DNA of 64,000 nucleotides from Porphyra umbilicalis (taxonomy: Eukaryota; Rhodophyta; Bangiophyceae; Bangiales; Bangiaceae): contig KV918832.1 in NCBI GenBank assembly GCA_002049455.2, positions 29,151 through 93,150 on the forward strand, read 5' to 3'. Position numbers and translations under genes: made by a program. Positions 11,916 to 22,300 of the stretch are shown here, piece after piece. Within the stretch, counting starts at the first letter, position 1; the number at the start of each line of letters is the position of its first letter. The notes under the pieces were generated by a model that was given only the letters and a program-made list of their open reading frames with translations, made no database searches and was not told where the DNA came from.

Positions 11916-13193
11916 TCAAGCCGCTGGATGCAGGCCGAGGTACTCCTCCCAGGTGGGGGGGTCGCACTTAAGAAACGGGGACGTCGCCCCGCCGTAGACA
12001 CAGCATCTCAGGTTCCACACGGGAGCAGCCACACCGTAGAGAAGGCCGACTGGTGACTCTCGTACCTTCAGCTTGCGGGCGAAGTCCAGCGCGGAGCACG
12101 TCTGTTTGACGTCCTTGAAGCCCCACTCAACGGCTGACCGCGGCACCTTCATGGTGCTGTTGCACTGCTCCTGTTGCTCTGTCAAGTTACCGCAGAAAGC
12201 GGCCTGCAACCACGGCCTGATCATGAAAGCTGTATCCCCATACAGGTAGTGCTGCTCTCCATCAATCACCAGAGCGTCTGGCAACACATCGTCCAACCCA
12301 GACTCGTGGTACATCGTCATGTCGTGACGCCGCCCCTCCCACGGGCCGAAAAGATAGAAGAATAGACCGTCGGGGGTCAAGACGTTCAAGAACTTGACTG
12401 CATGCCTCCAATTGTGGCCGCTATAGCATACTCTTTGTAGGCCTCCCCCGGGTCGAGACACAAAGAGCGCCGTCCCGTCAACAAACCCCACGCACTTGTC
12501 CAGAAAAGCCCCCGCCTCGGCAATCCTACTGCTATACAAACCTGCTCTCTCCCTCATGAACTCAACCCGCCGCTCAGAAAGAATAGAACCCCACTTTCCC
12601 ACCAGCAGTTCTATCGTCGCATAAAAAATCTGGGACAAAGCAGACCCGCTCCTTCCAAAGAGCTCCTCTCAGTCAGACCAGCGAGATGGGGACGACAGCC
12701 GCCGCAGCACGATACAGAGGCATTCGACACGATCAACAGAGTGATGAGGAACAGGAAACGAGGTGTATATCTGCAGCAAGGTGGCAAGTCGGCCAATGTG
12801 TTCGGGGCGGAATCGAAAGAGGGAAAGCCCCTGCTCACTAGAAAATGCATTGAGGTTGAACGTGGTCCCACGGATGCGCCTGGAGCGCTCCAGCAAAAGG
12901 GCAACTTCTCGCTGTGCCCGCCGGTACCTGATAACCAACGGGCCCATGTCGGCGAGGGTCATGTCTATTGCGTTGCCCGCAAGCAACGCGTTGGCCATCA
13001 ATCGACGGCGCAAGAGCCAATAGATCAAACCGTTACCTGCGATGGAAACCATGTGTACAACGAGGGCACTGCCGGAACCACGACTAGAGGTGCAGCACAT
13101 GCGCAGTCGGAAGCAGAGGTTCTGCACGCAAGGAGAGTGTTCGAATGGTCTTCTGGCACCGCGACTCCCCAGTTGCCAGATGCAGCCTGCCAC
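11916..13193 (-). pseudogene. Harbinger (DDE_Tnp_4) transposase, copy A, one frame break
   Basis: This is a cut-and-paste transposase of the PIF/Harbinger family. The N-terminal part (13,193-12,669) has the family's helical region with GLSLFRFRPEHIGRL and RRLSSPSRWSD. The C-terminal part (12,638-11,916) has the catalytic core: first Asp in GFVDGTALF, second Asp in LYGDTAFMIRP and Glu in AVEWGFKDVK, with GPWEGRRHD between the first two. The two parts join near 12,640-12,665, where the frame changes once and the missing residues (LFGRSGSALSQ) can be read. The total of about 420 residues is normal for the family. The start is uncertain because the open frame begins at a GTG; internal Met codons follow. 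Apart from that break all three catalytic residues are present, so it may be recently active or carry a sequencing indel. Confidence 0.85.
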
Positions 13194-13200
13194 GCGGAAT

Positions 13201-13710
13201 GAAAGCTGTCAGACTAGGGTTATTATATGAGCCCCATTTTGTTGGCGACGGGCGCATGAGCGCCCTACTAGCGCCTTAGCCGGGCCTGACGGCGCCGCAT
13301 GCGCCCCCATCGCCCTTGGTAGCCTCCCATCGAAAGTTCATGTGGCCCCCTGTTCTACTCCGTGGCTGTGCCGAAAGTAGATCACGGGTCCATTGAGGTA
13401 CCTAGGACAGCGTGTTTGTAAGGCGTGGTCAAACGGCACCCTCCATTCAAATGAGCTGTTTTGCCACGCACGATTCTGAGCAGCTCTGAGATGTATTCGA
13501 GCCCAAATCGTACCCTGAAGCTGGCGGGCGCTGGGCGTACATCCGCCCGACAACCCTAAACATGTCAGACAGACGGCCATCCGAAACAGCTTCCGGCGAA
13601 AGGTGTTCTGGGCTAACGACGTCGAAAGGGTGTTTCGGAAGCACTGTAAATATGCTTCCGTCAGAGCCTTCCGAAGAACTAACGAAACAACGTACGGCGA
13701 AAGGTCTCTA
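13201..13710. other. Spacer between the two Harbinger copies
   Basis: About 500 bases separate the copies. I see no gene. The stretch ends with GGCGAAAGGTCTCTA directly before copy B, resembling the end of the TIR element at 18,914-18,930, so a related small element may have inserted here. Confidence 0.4.
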
Positions 13711-13973
13711 TTTGCCTTGCCTACGATCGCTAATGGCAGCCAAAACCCGTCGGCGACTGGCAGCCGCACCACTGCGCGTGCCCCCCGTATCTCCTTGTGT
13801 GCTTTGGCGGGGGGCGGCGAGTGAAGTGGCATGGGTTGGGGGCCAGCAGCAGATGGAGCCACTTGTGCGGTGGGGGTGTGTCTGCTGCGAAGCGCGACTA
13901 GTTGCATGCCAGTGCACGAGATTGAGCCGGGCAGGGATACGTTGGAGAGGGGGGCACGAGGAAGCAGAGCCGT

Positions 13974-14203
13974 GTGCCAAATTACCGCTGTCAGCGCATG
14001 GATGGCAGGGTCACAATATTTGACATGGCGCGGTCTCGCGTGAATCGTGTGCACGACCACAAGAGTTGGGGAGGCGATCGGACCAGACGCGCATCTGAAA
14101 ACGCCAATGAGTCAAATATTGCTGACCTCCAAAATATGGCGGTTGCAGACTGGTTGCAATCATTCAACAGCGTACGTGGACCAATCGAAACGCTAGGAAT
14201 CAT
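13974..14203 (+). CDS. Candidate exon of the Harbinger accessory gene
   Basis: An open frame of 77 codons with balanced composition (for example NESNIADLQNMAVADWLQSF) runs up to a good splice donor, GTGAGT, at 14,204. The same exon lies at 9,711-9,940. In tandem copies 1 and 2 it is interrupted by a stop. The family is not recognised, and joining to the later exon at 14,912 does not keep phase directly, so at least one more exon or an alternative splice would be needed. Confidence 0.3.
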
Positions 14204-14911
14204 GTGAGTTCCTTACACAGTCTCCTCATGCAGCTCTGGGCGCTGGAAACGCACATCAGGATCTCAAGAAATTTGGAGAAACTTGTTGATCTCATGACAA
14301 ATCACAGGTCTGGCCCAGAACCCTCTCCGTGCTCTCTTCAGGCCCAAGCAAGCGGCCCAAATATCTAAGGAATTCTCATTGTGGGTTGCAATGGCTCTGC
14401 GTGACCCCTGCAAGACACGTTGATTGGCTTGCAAGATTACTGGCGGCAACTCTCAGCCAATAGTACGATCGTGTCTTGTCGAACAGCCAATCCGACTTCA
14501 TTTCTATGCTGTGTCGTCGGCTCTGCCTGCCTTCTCTCTGCAACCGCCATTTTTTTGGAGGTCAGCAATACTCTGATTCACCATAAGCATTCTTCTGATC
14601 GAAATGGGCGATCCAGGGCCACTCATGGGAATTTTGTTCCTGGGAAGTACTGGTACAGGCCCCTTTTTGCGGGCATTTTGCAGCCCACGAATTGAGACCC
14701 TTCAGAGCAAGCAGAGAGCATGAGCTTGCTGGTGGGACTCTCCCGGGGCGGTTCTTTTTTTTTTCACAGGGGATGAGGAAAACGCCTCTTGGTGCACCAG
14801 TTGGGAAAAGCTTGTGCTGGACGGATAATGTTCAGTACGAAAGCTAGACACTTGGGGGCTAGTCCCAGCCCTGGGGGATCAACTTGTTTTTCTCATAATA
14901 TTGTTCCGCAG

Positions 14912-15367
14912 TTATGGCCTGATCAAGTCGTTCCTAGTAGTCGTGCCTCTCACTGCGGTCGAACGTCGTCCGGTGCGGGCAACGCGCCCACGCCCGAGCC
15001 GTCACCGCCAACGCGGCAAACGAGCGGGCGGGGGGACACCACTGCTCCACCCGGCTCGCCAGGCAGCAGCAAAAGCACGCCAACTCGGCGAGGGCGGCGC
15101 CGTAAGCGGTGCGAGATTGAGGAGGACGACGTCGTCGACTTGCTGGAGGACAGCGAGAAGCGGCGCTGGGACCTGAAAAGAAAGAAGATTGAGCTGGGTG
15201 AGCGTCGATTGAACCAAGAGTGTCAGCTGCACGACGAAGAGATGGCGCGTCGAGATCGTTTTGAGAAAGAGATGCGTCAGCGCATTGACCGCCGCGACGA
15301 AGAGCAGCGCGAGGAGAGAGCCGCACTTTTACAAGTTGTTTCCTCCTTGGTGAGAAAGATGGGGTAG
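14912..15367 (+). CDS. Harbinger accessory (ORF1-type) protein, C-terminal exon, copy B
   Basis: About 151 codons are open after an acceptor-like TTGTTCCGCAG at 14,901-14,911. The order is a Ser/Pro/Thr-rich linker, a basic patch (TRRGRRRKR), an acidic patch (EEDDVVDLLED) and a long Glu/Arg/Lys helix ending in SSLVRKMG. This matches the C-terminal architecture of the Myb/SANT-like second proteins of PIF/Harbinger elements, which bind the transposase and the element ends. The Myb-like domain itself was not found, so the class is inferred from architecture and neighbourhood. Confidence 0.55.
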   Translation, partial: LWPDQVVPSSRASHCGRTSSGAGNAPTPEPSPPTRQTSGRGDTTAPPGSPGSSKSTPTRRGRRRKRCEIEEDDVVDLLEDSEKRRWDLKRKKIELGERRLNQECQLHDEEMARRDRFEKEMRQRIDRRDEEQREERAALLQVVSSLVRKMG

Positions 15368-16329
15368 GCTGCGCTTTGTCTTTTCTATGTCTCTGGGATT
15401 TCGATCGTTACGGCCGTGCTCACCCCCCCACTCGCCAGCCGGGCACCACCATGCCATCAACAAATGCAATGCCCGTCGCACCCCGCAACACCACAGGAAG
15501 AGTTGCGTCGCCGCGCCGGCCTCAACCGACCCCACTGCCGCCGCCAGCCGCGGCGGCGCCCCCCCTCCCCCCGCCATCTGCGTGCGCCACGTAGATACCG
15601 CCAAGTGCTGTGGGGCGGCCATGAATTGCAAGCCACGGAGGCCTGAGCAAACTGCATCTTACGTTGCCAAAAGCCGCACGTGCGCCCGAGGTGCTGCCGC
15701 CGCGTGCCGCCGCCGCGCTGAACAGGCGTCGGCCATGGCTGTGGCCGCCGACGCAATGGCGGCGGCCGCCGTCAGGTCGTAGAGTGGCGGCTGCTGCTAC
15801 GGAGCGGCCTCGTGGACGGCCGCAGGGTGAGGATTAATGGCGGATGGCGGCGTGGCCGCGCCCCGGTGACATGGCGGTGCGGCTTAAGGCGGCAGGCGTG
15901 CGGCCGAGCGGCGCGCCTGCCCGCTAGCGGGATGTGTCGGTGATGGAGGTGGTGGCGGCGGCGGCGGTCAAGTGGAAACTCGCCCCCCCCCTTCGGCGGT
16001 GCCGAGCGCGCCGGCAACACGAGGGGCGGCGCCGGCGGAGCGGCCGGGCGCCAGGTGCGACACGGTGGCCGCCACCGGTGCGGCCGTGGCAGCGGGCGGT
16101 GGGCGGCCGGCTGTAGTCGCCAGGCCTGAGCGCAGGTGCGGCGAGAGGACCTCTCGCGCCTCCGTGGCCGCGCCGGTGAGCGCGCCGGCGGGCGCCGAAC
16201 CCCTCGCATCCGGAAACGTGCTCCATCCGACCAAGCACAGCAACTGCAGACCGCTGCCGGTGGCCATGCCCAGCCGCACGCTGATGGCGCCGAGTACCGT
16301 AAATTGGGGCCACAGAGCGTTGTTGATGA

Positions 16330-16710
16330 TCAAGCCGCTGGATGCAGGCCGAGGTACTCCTCCCAGGTGGGGGGGCCGCACTTAAAAAACGGGGACGTCG
16401 CCCCGCCGTAGACACAGCATCTCAGGTTCCACACGGGAGCAGCCACACCGTAGAGAAGGCCGACTGGTGACTCTCGTACCTTCAGCTTGCGGGCGAAGTC
16501 CAGCGCGGAGCACGTCTGTTTGACGTCCTTGAAGCCCCACTCAACGGCTGACCGCGACACCTTCATGGTGCTGTTGCACTGCTCCTGTTGCTCTGTCAAG
16601 TTACCGCAGAAAGCGGCCTGCAACCACGGCCTGATCATGAAAGCTGTATCCCCATACAGGTAGTGCTGCTCTCCATCAATCACCAGAGCGTCTGGCAAAA
16701 CATCGTCCAA
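16330..16710 (-). pseudogene. Harbinger transposase C-terminal fragment, copy B
   Basis: This fragment is identical or nearly so to the C-terminal 120 residues of the copy A transposase. It keeps the second Asp (LYGDTAFMIRP) and the Glu (AVEWGFKDVK) but has lost the N-terminal region and the first catalytic Asp, because the element is cut at 16,710. It cannot encode an active enzyme. Confidence 0.85.
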
Positions 16711-17028
16711 CGGCGGGCGTCACCGCAGCGGCGGGTTGGTCGGCCATGCTGGTGGCCGCCGCGCCGCCACGGGCGCCGGACGGGTGTCGGCCGACGGATC
16801 GACGGGGCGTAGCATTAGAGACCTTCGGCAACTGCGACGTGGGTATCGGATGTGGGTAATTTGTGGGTCGCCCGACTGGTTTTTTAAGGAAGCCACATCC
16901 CGGAGCTTCGGCATGTATCAAATGTGGGTCGGCAGTCTGCCACACTCCTTGCGGATTCGCTTACAGTGTGACGGGGTAGAGACTCCTGAGATCAAGTCTA
17001 TCGGTGTGCCATTTTGCCATCCGATGGC

Positions 17029-17323
17029 CTAGTGTCTATTCTACTGCTCTCGAGGCTCAAATGAGGCTCAGATGAGGCTCAAATGAGGCTTCCTCTCATA
17101 TTGCCTGGAAAGGCGCCCTTTTTGGGGTGTCTGGGGCACCCCCTCCGAGTTTTCATCGTACACAGCCGCCGAGTTGGCCCATAGGTGAGTGGACTGCGCC
17201 GAGTCCAGATCTATTCTCAGAAAGAGCAGCCGAGGCCGGGAACATGGTCACAGAGAGGCATCGAAAACAGCCTCAAATGAGGGGAATCGGCTCAAATGAG
17301 GCGCCTAGTAGAATAGACACTAG
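17029..17323. mobile_element. 295-bp MITE with 17-bp TIR
   Basis: CTAGTGTCTATTCTACT at 17,029-17,045 is repeated inverted at 17,307-17,323 with no mismatch. The interior carries several near-tandem copies of a GAGGCTCAAAT motif at about 17,052-17,090 and again near 17,270-17,302. It is non-coding. Confidence 0.7.
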
Positions 17324-17415
17324 GGCATCTCTATCGGGAGGTCATTTTGCCATATCCTGTGCCATATTGCTATCCTTCGTGCCAAATGTGCGCAGGATAG
17401 CCAGAAGGATAGCTA

Positions 17416-18045
17416 TGGTGCGTGTCCCAAAAATGAGACATGGCGGTTTTTTCTTTTTTTCTCGGCCCACTGGCCTTCTGCAACGGTCCGATAATGTAAT
17501 GTGACCCACTCGGTCCCACTATGCTTCCAGAACAGCCCCTGACAGTGTTAGAAGAGGTGGCACATCCTGACGTGTCATGGGGGAAAGTGTCATTCATTGC
17601 AACTTCGACAGGTGACGATCACGCGGCCCAATCAAATGCACAGATACTAGAGCAGGCATGCGCTGACAATTTGTGCACCAAGAAAAGGGCACCATGCCTT
17701 ACCAATAAAAACGTGAAAAAGACCGCCATGTAGCCCCCCGTGAGGAAAACACGATTTGGGACACCCCTCATCGAAGCTCCAGTTAGCACATGAGCTTTGG
17801 CGTTGCAAACCTTTAACCCTAAGAACCTGAAAAAGACTGGCTCCAAGATCGGGGGTATCTGAGAGGTCCACAGAACAGGGCCCACAGGCGGGTATTAAGG
17901 AGTTGTCTGCCAAGCACGCGTCGGGAGAGGCTCTTTCCATGGAGGCCAGTCGAGAATTTTCTCGTACCCCACGCCGCCTGCCCCAGTGCAGTGATGTGTC
18001 AGTCCTTCAGAAAACGCGCATGTCTCATTTTTGGGACACGCACCA
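17416..18045. mobile_element. 630-bp mariner-type MITE, plus orientation
   Basis: The ends share a perfect inverted repeat of at least 27 bp beginning TGGTGCGTGTCCCAAAAATG. The element is flanked on both sides by TA (17,414-17,415 and 18,046-18,047), the target-site duplication of Tc1/mariner-type transposases. It has no transposase and is presumably mobilised in trans. A second copy in opposite orientation lies at 40,120-40,747. Confidence 0.85.
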
Positions 18046-18360
18046 TATAGCCATCCTTTGTGCCAAAGACGTGGACCAATAGAACGACGAGCAACAGCGT
18101 CTCTCGAACGCGCCAGTTCGGAATTATTTTGGCTACCTTACCACAGGCCCTCTGTGCGCGGACTTCGAACCATACAAGGCCATCATCTGTACTGGAAGGT
18201 GCTTTGCGAGTCATCCGAGAGGTATGGGTCTCCAGAAGGGGGTGAGCAGCTGGATTTGCATATATATCACAAGAATTGACTGATAGAGATGCTCTTGGGC
18301 ATAGCCAAAAAATATGGCCAGATGGCGATAGCACAATGGCCCACGGATAGACTTGCTATG

Positions 18361-18517
18361 ACGGCGCCGGTGACGGCGCCGTGCGCCCACGCCTGCGATT
18401 TCGGGTGCACTGCCGACGGCGCCGGTGACGGCGCCCTGTGCGTACGCCTGCGATCGCGGGTGCACTGCCGACGGCGCCGGTGACGGCGCCCTGTGCGTAC
18501 GCCTGCGATCACGGGTA
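18361..18517. repeat. ~56-bp tandem repeat, about 2.8 units
   Basis: Each unit contains the palindromic block GACGGCGCCGGTGACGGCGCC followed by about 35 bases including CCTGCGAT. The same repeat with about 1.7 units lies at 47,622-47,715, so it belongs to the interior of the 16,814-18,930 element family. A G-rich run of GGGT repeats follows at about 18,577-18,599. Confidence 0.75.
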
Positions 18518-19290
18518 GACTGTAGAAGACCATGATCGAAGCAGCGTGGAAAAAATGGAACAGAAAAGATCGTCGGTGGGTGGGTGGGTGGGTGGTGGGG
18601 GACCGGGTATCAATGGCACCGAGGAGACGCGGCGGGGGAACGGCGCCGGACATGTGCGAGAAGAGCGATCGGGCGACTGTCCTTTGCAACCCATAAGACC
18701 GGGCATCGAAGGCCAACAGATGCCAGCGATTGGCGGAAGCAGCCATGTAAGCTACTGATGGACTGCTACGTGGCTGCGGTCACCTCGGTCGGTACCGGTT
18801 TTTGACGTGGGTCGAAGGGCCTCCTTAGCGATATATGGGATGGAAATGTGGGTCCAAGGCTTAACGTGGCGTGAAACGTGTCCCCGACCCACGCCGTCGA
18901 CCCACTTTTGACATGCCGAAGGTCTCTAATAGCCACACAGCTCTCGTCTTGGGATCTCATCTTGACCCTCACTTCACCCTACGCGCCAAGTGAGGTAATA
19001 CCAGCCTTGGCTACTGAGATTCAAAAGCCAAGGCTCAAAAGCCAACCCCCCCCCCCCGTGCATGCGTGCAGGTGCGCGTTCCGCAGCCCTTACAGACAGA
19101 GTGCTGACAGAAGCGGCGCAGCGTGAGGGACTGCTATCCGTGCATCATGAAGACTTCAACTCCCTGTACTGCCGGTGAGATGAGCGCCCATCTAGACGCT
19201 TTGCTGTTTTCCTGTCGACGTTCTCATAGCGACATCTCCGTTCATGTGCGTGTTCGTGGGCGAGAAGATTTCGCCCTTCTGGCCCCGTTC

Positions 19291-19776
19291 CCCCACGGCT
19301 GCCCGCCGCCCCACGGCTGCCCGCCGCCCCACGGCTGCCCGCCGCCCCACGGCTGCCCGCCGCCCCACGGCTGCCCGCCGCCCCACGGCTGCCCGCCGCC
19401 CCACGGCTGCCCGCCGCCCCACGGCTGCCCGCCGCCCCACGGCTGCCCGCCGCCCCACGGCTGCCCGCCGCCCCACGGCTGCCCGCCGCCCCACGGCTGC
19501 CCGCCGCCCCACGGCTGCCCGCCGCCCCACGGCTGCCCGCCGCCCCACGGCTGCCCGCCGCCCCACGGCTGCCCGCCGCCCCACGGCTGCCCGCCGCCCC
19601 ACGGCTGCCCGCCGCCCCACGGCTGCCCGCCGCCCCACGGCTGCCCGCCGCCCCACGGCTGCCCGCCGCCCCACGGCTGCCCGCCGCCCCACGGCTGCCC
19701 GCCGCCCCACGGCTGCCCGCCGCCCCACGGCTGCCCGCCGCCCCACGGCTGCCCGCCGCCCCACGGCTGTCCGCCG
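19291..19776. repeat. 18-bp minisatellite, 27 units
   Basis: The unit CCCCACGGCTGCCCGCCG is repeated 27 times, perfect except for one base in the last unit. Because 18 is a multiple of three, several frames stay open on both strands (for example repeats of GCPPPH), which makes long false ORFs. I see no promoter, balanced-composition exon or domain that would make it coding. Confidence 0.95.
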
Positions 19777-20290
19777 CTCCGCCGCTCCCCGCCCACCTGC
19801 CGCTAGCCGCCGCCCCGCCGCTGGCTGCCGCCCCGCAGCTGCCCGCCGCCCCTTGGCTGCCCGCGGCCGGCCGCCCGGCCGCTGGCTGTCGCCCCGCTGC
19901 TTCCTGCCGCCCCGCCGCTGCCCGCCGCCGGCCGCGCCGCCGCTCCCCTCCCCCCTGCCGCTGCCCGCCGCCCCACCGCTGCCCGCCGCCGGCCGCGCCG
20001 CCGCTCCCCTCCCTTCCGCCGCTGGCTACCGCCCCGCGGCTGCCCGCCGCCCCGCTGCTCCCCTCCCCCCCGCCGCTCCCCGCCTACCTGCCGCTGCTCG
20101 CCGCCCCGCCGCTGCCCGCCGCCCCGCGGCTGCCCGCGGCCGGCCGCCCCGCCGCTGGCTGCCGCCCCGCGGCTGCCCGCCGCCCCGCTGCTCCCCTTCC
20201 CCCCGCTGCTCCCCTTCCCCCCGCTGCTGGCCGCCGCCCCGCCGCTCCCCGCCTTCCCACCGCTCCCCGCCCCCTCGCTGCCCTCGCGGG
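19777..20290. repeat. Degenerate flank of the 18-bp minisatellite
   Basis: CCGCCCCGCCGCTGGCTGCCGCCCC-like motifs continue with many substitutions for about 500 bases, consistent with an older, diverged part of the same array. The contrast between perfect and degenerate halves suggests recent expansion from one edge. Confidence 0.7.
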
Positions 20291-22300
20291 CGGCCGGCGA
20301 CGGCCGGAGGCGGCACCTCTTTTGGGGGGTGGTCGGCGACGGTGGCGACCGGCGGCCGCTGCTGGCGGGAGGAGCGGCCGGAGGGAAGGGAGATCGGGCA
20401 CAGCGGTTGGCGTCAGGGTGGGCTGTCGTCCAGGGAGCTGAACGGCCTCGGTGCCTGGGGCCGGCCATTGCTGGGGTGGGCGGGCGGTCGGTGAGGGAGG
20501 CGGCTGGTGGCCGGCGGTGGGGGTGGTCAGTGGAGGGGGTGGCCGGCGGCGGGGGTGGCCGGCGGCGGGGGTCATCGGCGGTGGGGTCGATTGGATGCAT
20601 GTCTGGGGGACACATAGCGACTTCCAGGGATAACACAGAGTTGTCTGGCTGCGTGCTACCTCTATGGGCGACTCGTAGGCACGAAACTGGGGTTCTGACT
20701 TGTATGGAGGCACACTACGCTCAGTGGGCATTCTACGACCGTGCTGGTGTGGGTTTTTAGGGTTCGTTAAGAGTACATGATGTAGCAAAGCCAACGCACA
20801 CAGAAAGTTGGCCAGCAGATTGGCAGGGCACCGTGGGGAGGTAGCGGCGTATCGGGTCCCTGTTTGAAGGGGCGAAAATCGTAGGAAGGAAGCGTCTGTA
20901 CGCTTAGCGACTCGCTTTTTCGTTCCCAGGACCCTTCAAAGCACCACGTACAAGTCTCTTTAGAAAAATGGTGTTTTGGTCAAGTTCCGCCCGGACATGT
21001 CGTTCGCTCCTCCCTCTTGCACCGGATGGAAGCATGTAACATGGCAATGAACAGACTATACGGACCCCCACCAAAGCTGCACAAAATAGGTACAGGGTAC
21101 TGTAGGAGATGTGCTGTGCTGTTTTTTTCGCAAGAAATCGTGCAGAACTGCTTTAGGCAGCAAGAGAAGCGCAGAGCGCATCCCACTGGATTAAACAGTG
21201 TCAGAGAAAACACGTAATCCACTGGACTGAGCAGTGTCTGTGCCGATCTGCCGACTGGACGGTATCTGAAACACTGTCAGAGGGTGGCCATTCACACTGC
21301 GAGGTGGTAAGATTATATCTCTACGCTCGACTGCTGTTTTCCTCCACTGCCGCTGCCTCCCCCCACTGCCGCTGCTTTCTCCCAGTGCATCAGCCTCCCT
21401 CCACTGCCGCTGCCTCCCTCCACCGCCGCTGCCTCCCCACATCGCTGCTGCGCCCCCCATCCCTGTTGCGTCCCCCGATTCCTGCGGCCTTCCGCCTTTC
21501 CTACTGCGTCCCCTCTTCGCTGCTGCCCTTCGTCACAGGTTCTGGCCCTCCCTACCAGGGCTCCGACCCCCACAACTGCTACCCATTCCTCCCACTAGTG
21601 CTGCCCCCCATTCACTGGTGCTGCGCCCCCTCCATCCGTGCTACCCCCCCTCCTACCCGAGCTGCCCCCCCCCCCCCACTGGTACTGCCCACCCCGACCG
21701 GTGCTGCCCCCTCCCACCCGAGCTGCCCCCCCCCCACTGGTACTGCCCACCCCCACCGGTCGGCGCAGCCACAGCGGCGACCGTAGTCACGGAATGGTGT
21801 GGCAAGGACGCCTGGGTCAGGAACGGGAGGGAGGCGGCAGCCCCCATCAGCGGCGGTGGTCGCCCACCCCTGGAAGGAACGACGAGCAACGACAGCAGCG
21901 CCCGGCGGCGGTGGTGGTGGCTCTCGCATGTGCGGGGCGGCGAGCGGCGGCGGTCGTGCATGGCCGTCATGCATGGCGCGGCAGCGTCGATGGCCCATCC
22001 CTGTCAAATGCCCAGCTCAACGGAATCAACGGCTGCGTATCGAGTAAAATGATATTGGCCCCGTTTCAAAGTAGCGAAATCTCACGTGATAGTAAGTCTC
22101 CAGGAAATACAGTACAGGATTTACTGTCCAATCGCATCCCCCATTCCACCCTCCCAAACGCCAACCCTCCTTGGCGGCAAATCGCCGCTGAGCCAAGGCT
22201 GGCTTTATCTCGCCTCTACGCGCGCCCTCCAGGCGCGGCGTTAATCCTACCGTCCACCTTTCACGACAACAGAAAGGCCGCGGACAGCGCGGACGCTGCC
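20291..22300. other. No gene recognised; pyrimidine-rich imperfect tandem repeats
   Basis: Between 21,330 and 21,765 there are imperfect repeats of CCCACTGCCGCTGCCTCC- and CACTGGTGCTGCCCC-type units. A short hairpin with arms CCTTGGC and GCCAAGG lies near 22,168-22,197. Nothing else is recognised. Confidence 0.5.

Larger units (their letters stand above)
9345..13200. mobile_element. PIF/Harbinger-type DNA transposon, copy A
   Basis: The element has an accessory gene on the plus strand and a DDE_Tnp_4-type transposase on the minus strand facing it, the usual two-gene layout of PIF/Harbinger elements. Its left part is the arm shared with the 4.2-kb units. I could not define terminal inverted repeats or the target-site duplication, so the ends are approximate. 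The part from about 9,459 to 12,290 is repeated almost exactly at 13,711-16,710, apart from a divergent block at about 11,500-11,690. Confidence 0.8.
13711..16710. mobile_element. PIF/Harbinger-type DNA transposon, copy B, truncated at both ends
   Basis: This segment repeats about 9,459-12,290 of copy A nearly base for base. It starts abruptly inside the shared arm and stops abruptly inside the transposase gene at 16,710, where unrelated GC-rich sequence follows. The block at about 15,850-16,090 differs from the corresponding part of copy A. The high identity implies a recent duplication. Confidence 0.8.
16994..18354. mobile_element. CTATCGGTG-type TIR element with two nested insertions
   Basis: The left end AAGTCTATCGGTGTGCCATT matches the reverse complement of the right end at 18 of 20 bases. 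It interrupts the 16,814-18,930 element exactly where the 47.4-kb relative is continuous. The same TIR motif marks the element at 38,427-38,824. Two further elements (17,029-17,323 and 17,416-18,045) are inserted within it, leaving only a few hundred bases of its own. Confidence 0.65.
16814..18930. mobile_element. TIR element with nested insertions
   Basis: A perfect 17-bp inverted repeat, ATTAGAGACCTTCGGCA, lies at 16,814-16,830 and, reverse-complemented, at 18,914-18,930. A relative at 47,443-48,290 has the same ends and interior but is only 848 bp. The difference is explained by other elements inserted between about 16,994 and 18,354. There is no coding capacity of its own. Near its 3' end is a stretch close to one in the shared arm of the 4.2-kb units (GAAACGTGTCCCCGACCCACG), so this may be a non-autonomous relative of that family. 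Confidence 0.75.

Noticed and set aside
19291-19776. CRISPR array
   Set aside because: The 18-bp units are directly adjacent with no spacers, in a eukaryotic context.
19244-20494. A 416-codon plus-strand ORF and similar minus-strand ORFs across the minisatellite
   Set aside because: The 18-bp period keeps frames open on both strands. The translations are pure repeats with no domain and no balanced-composition exon.
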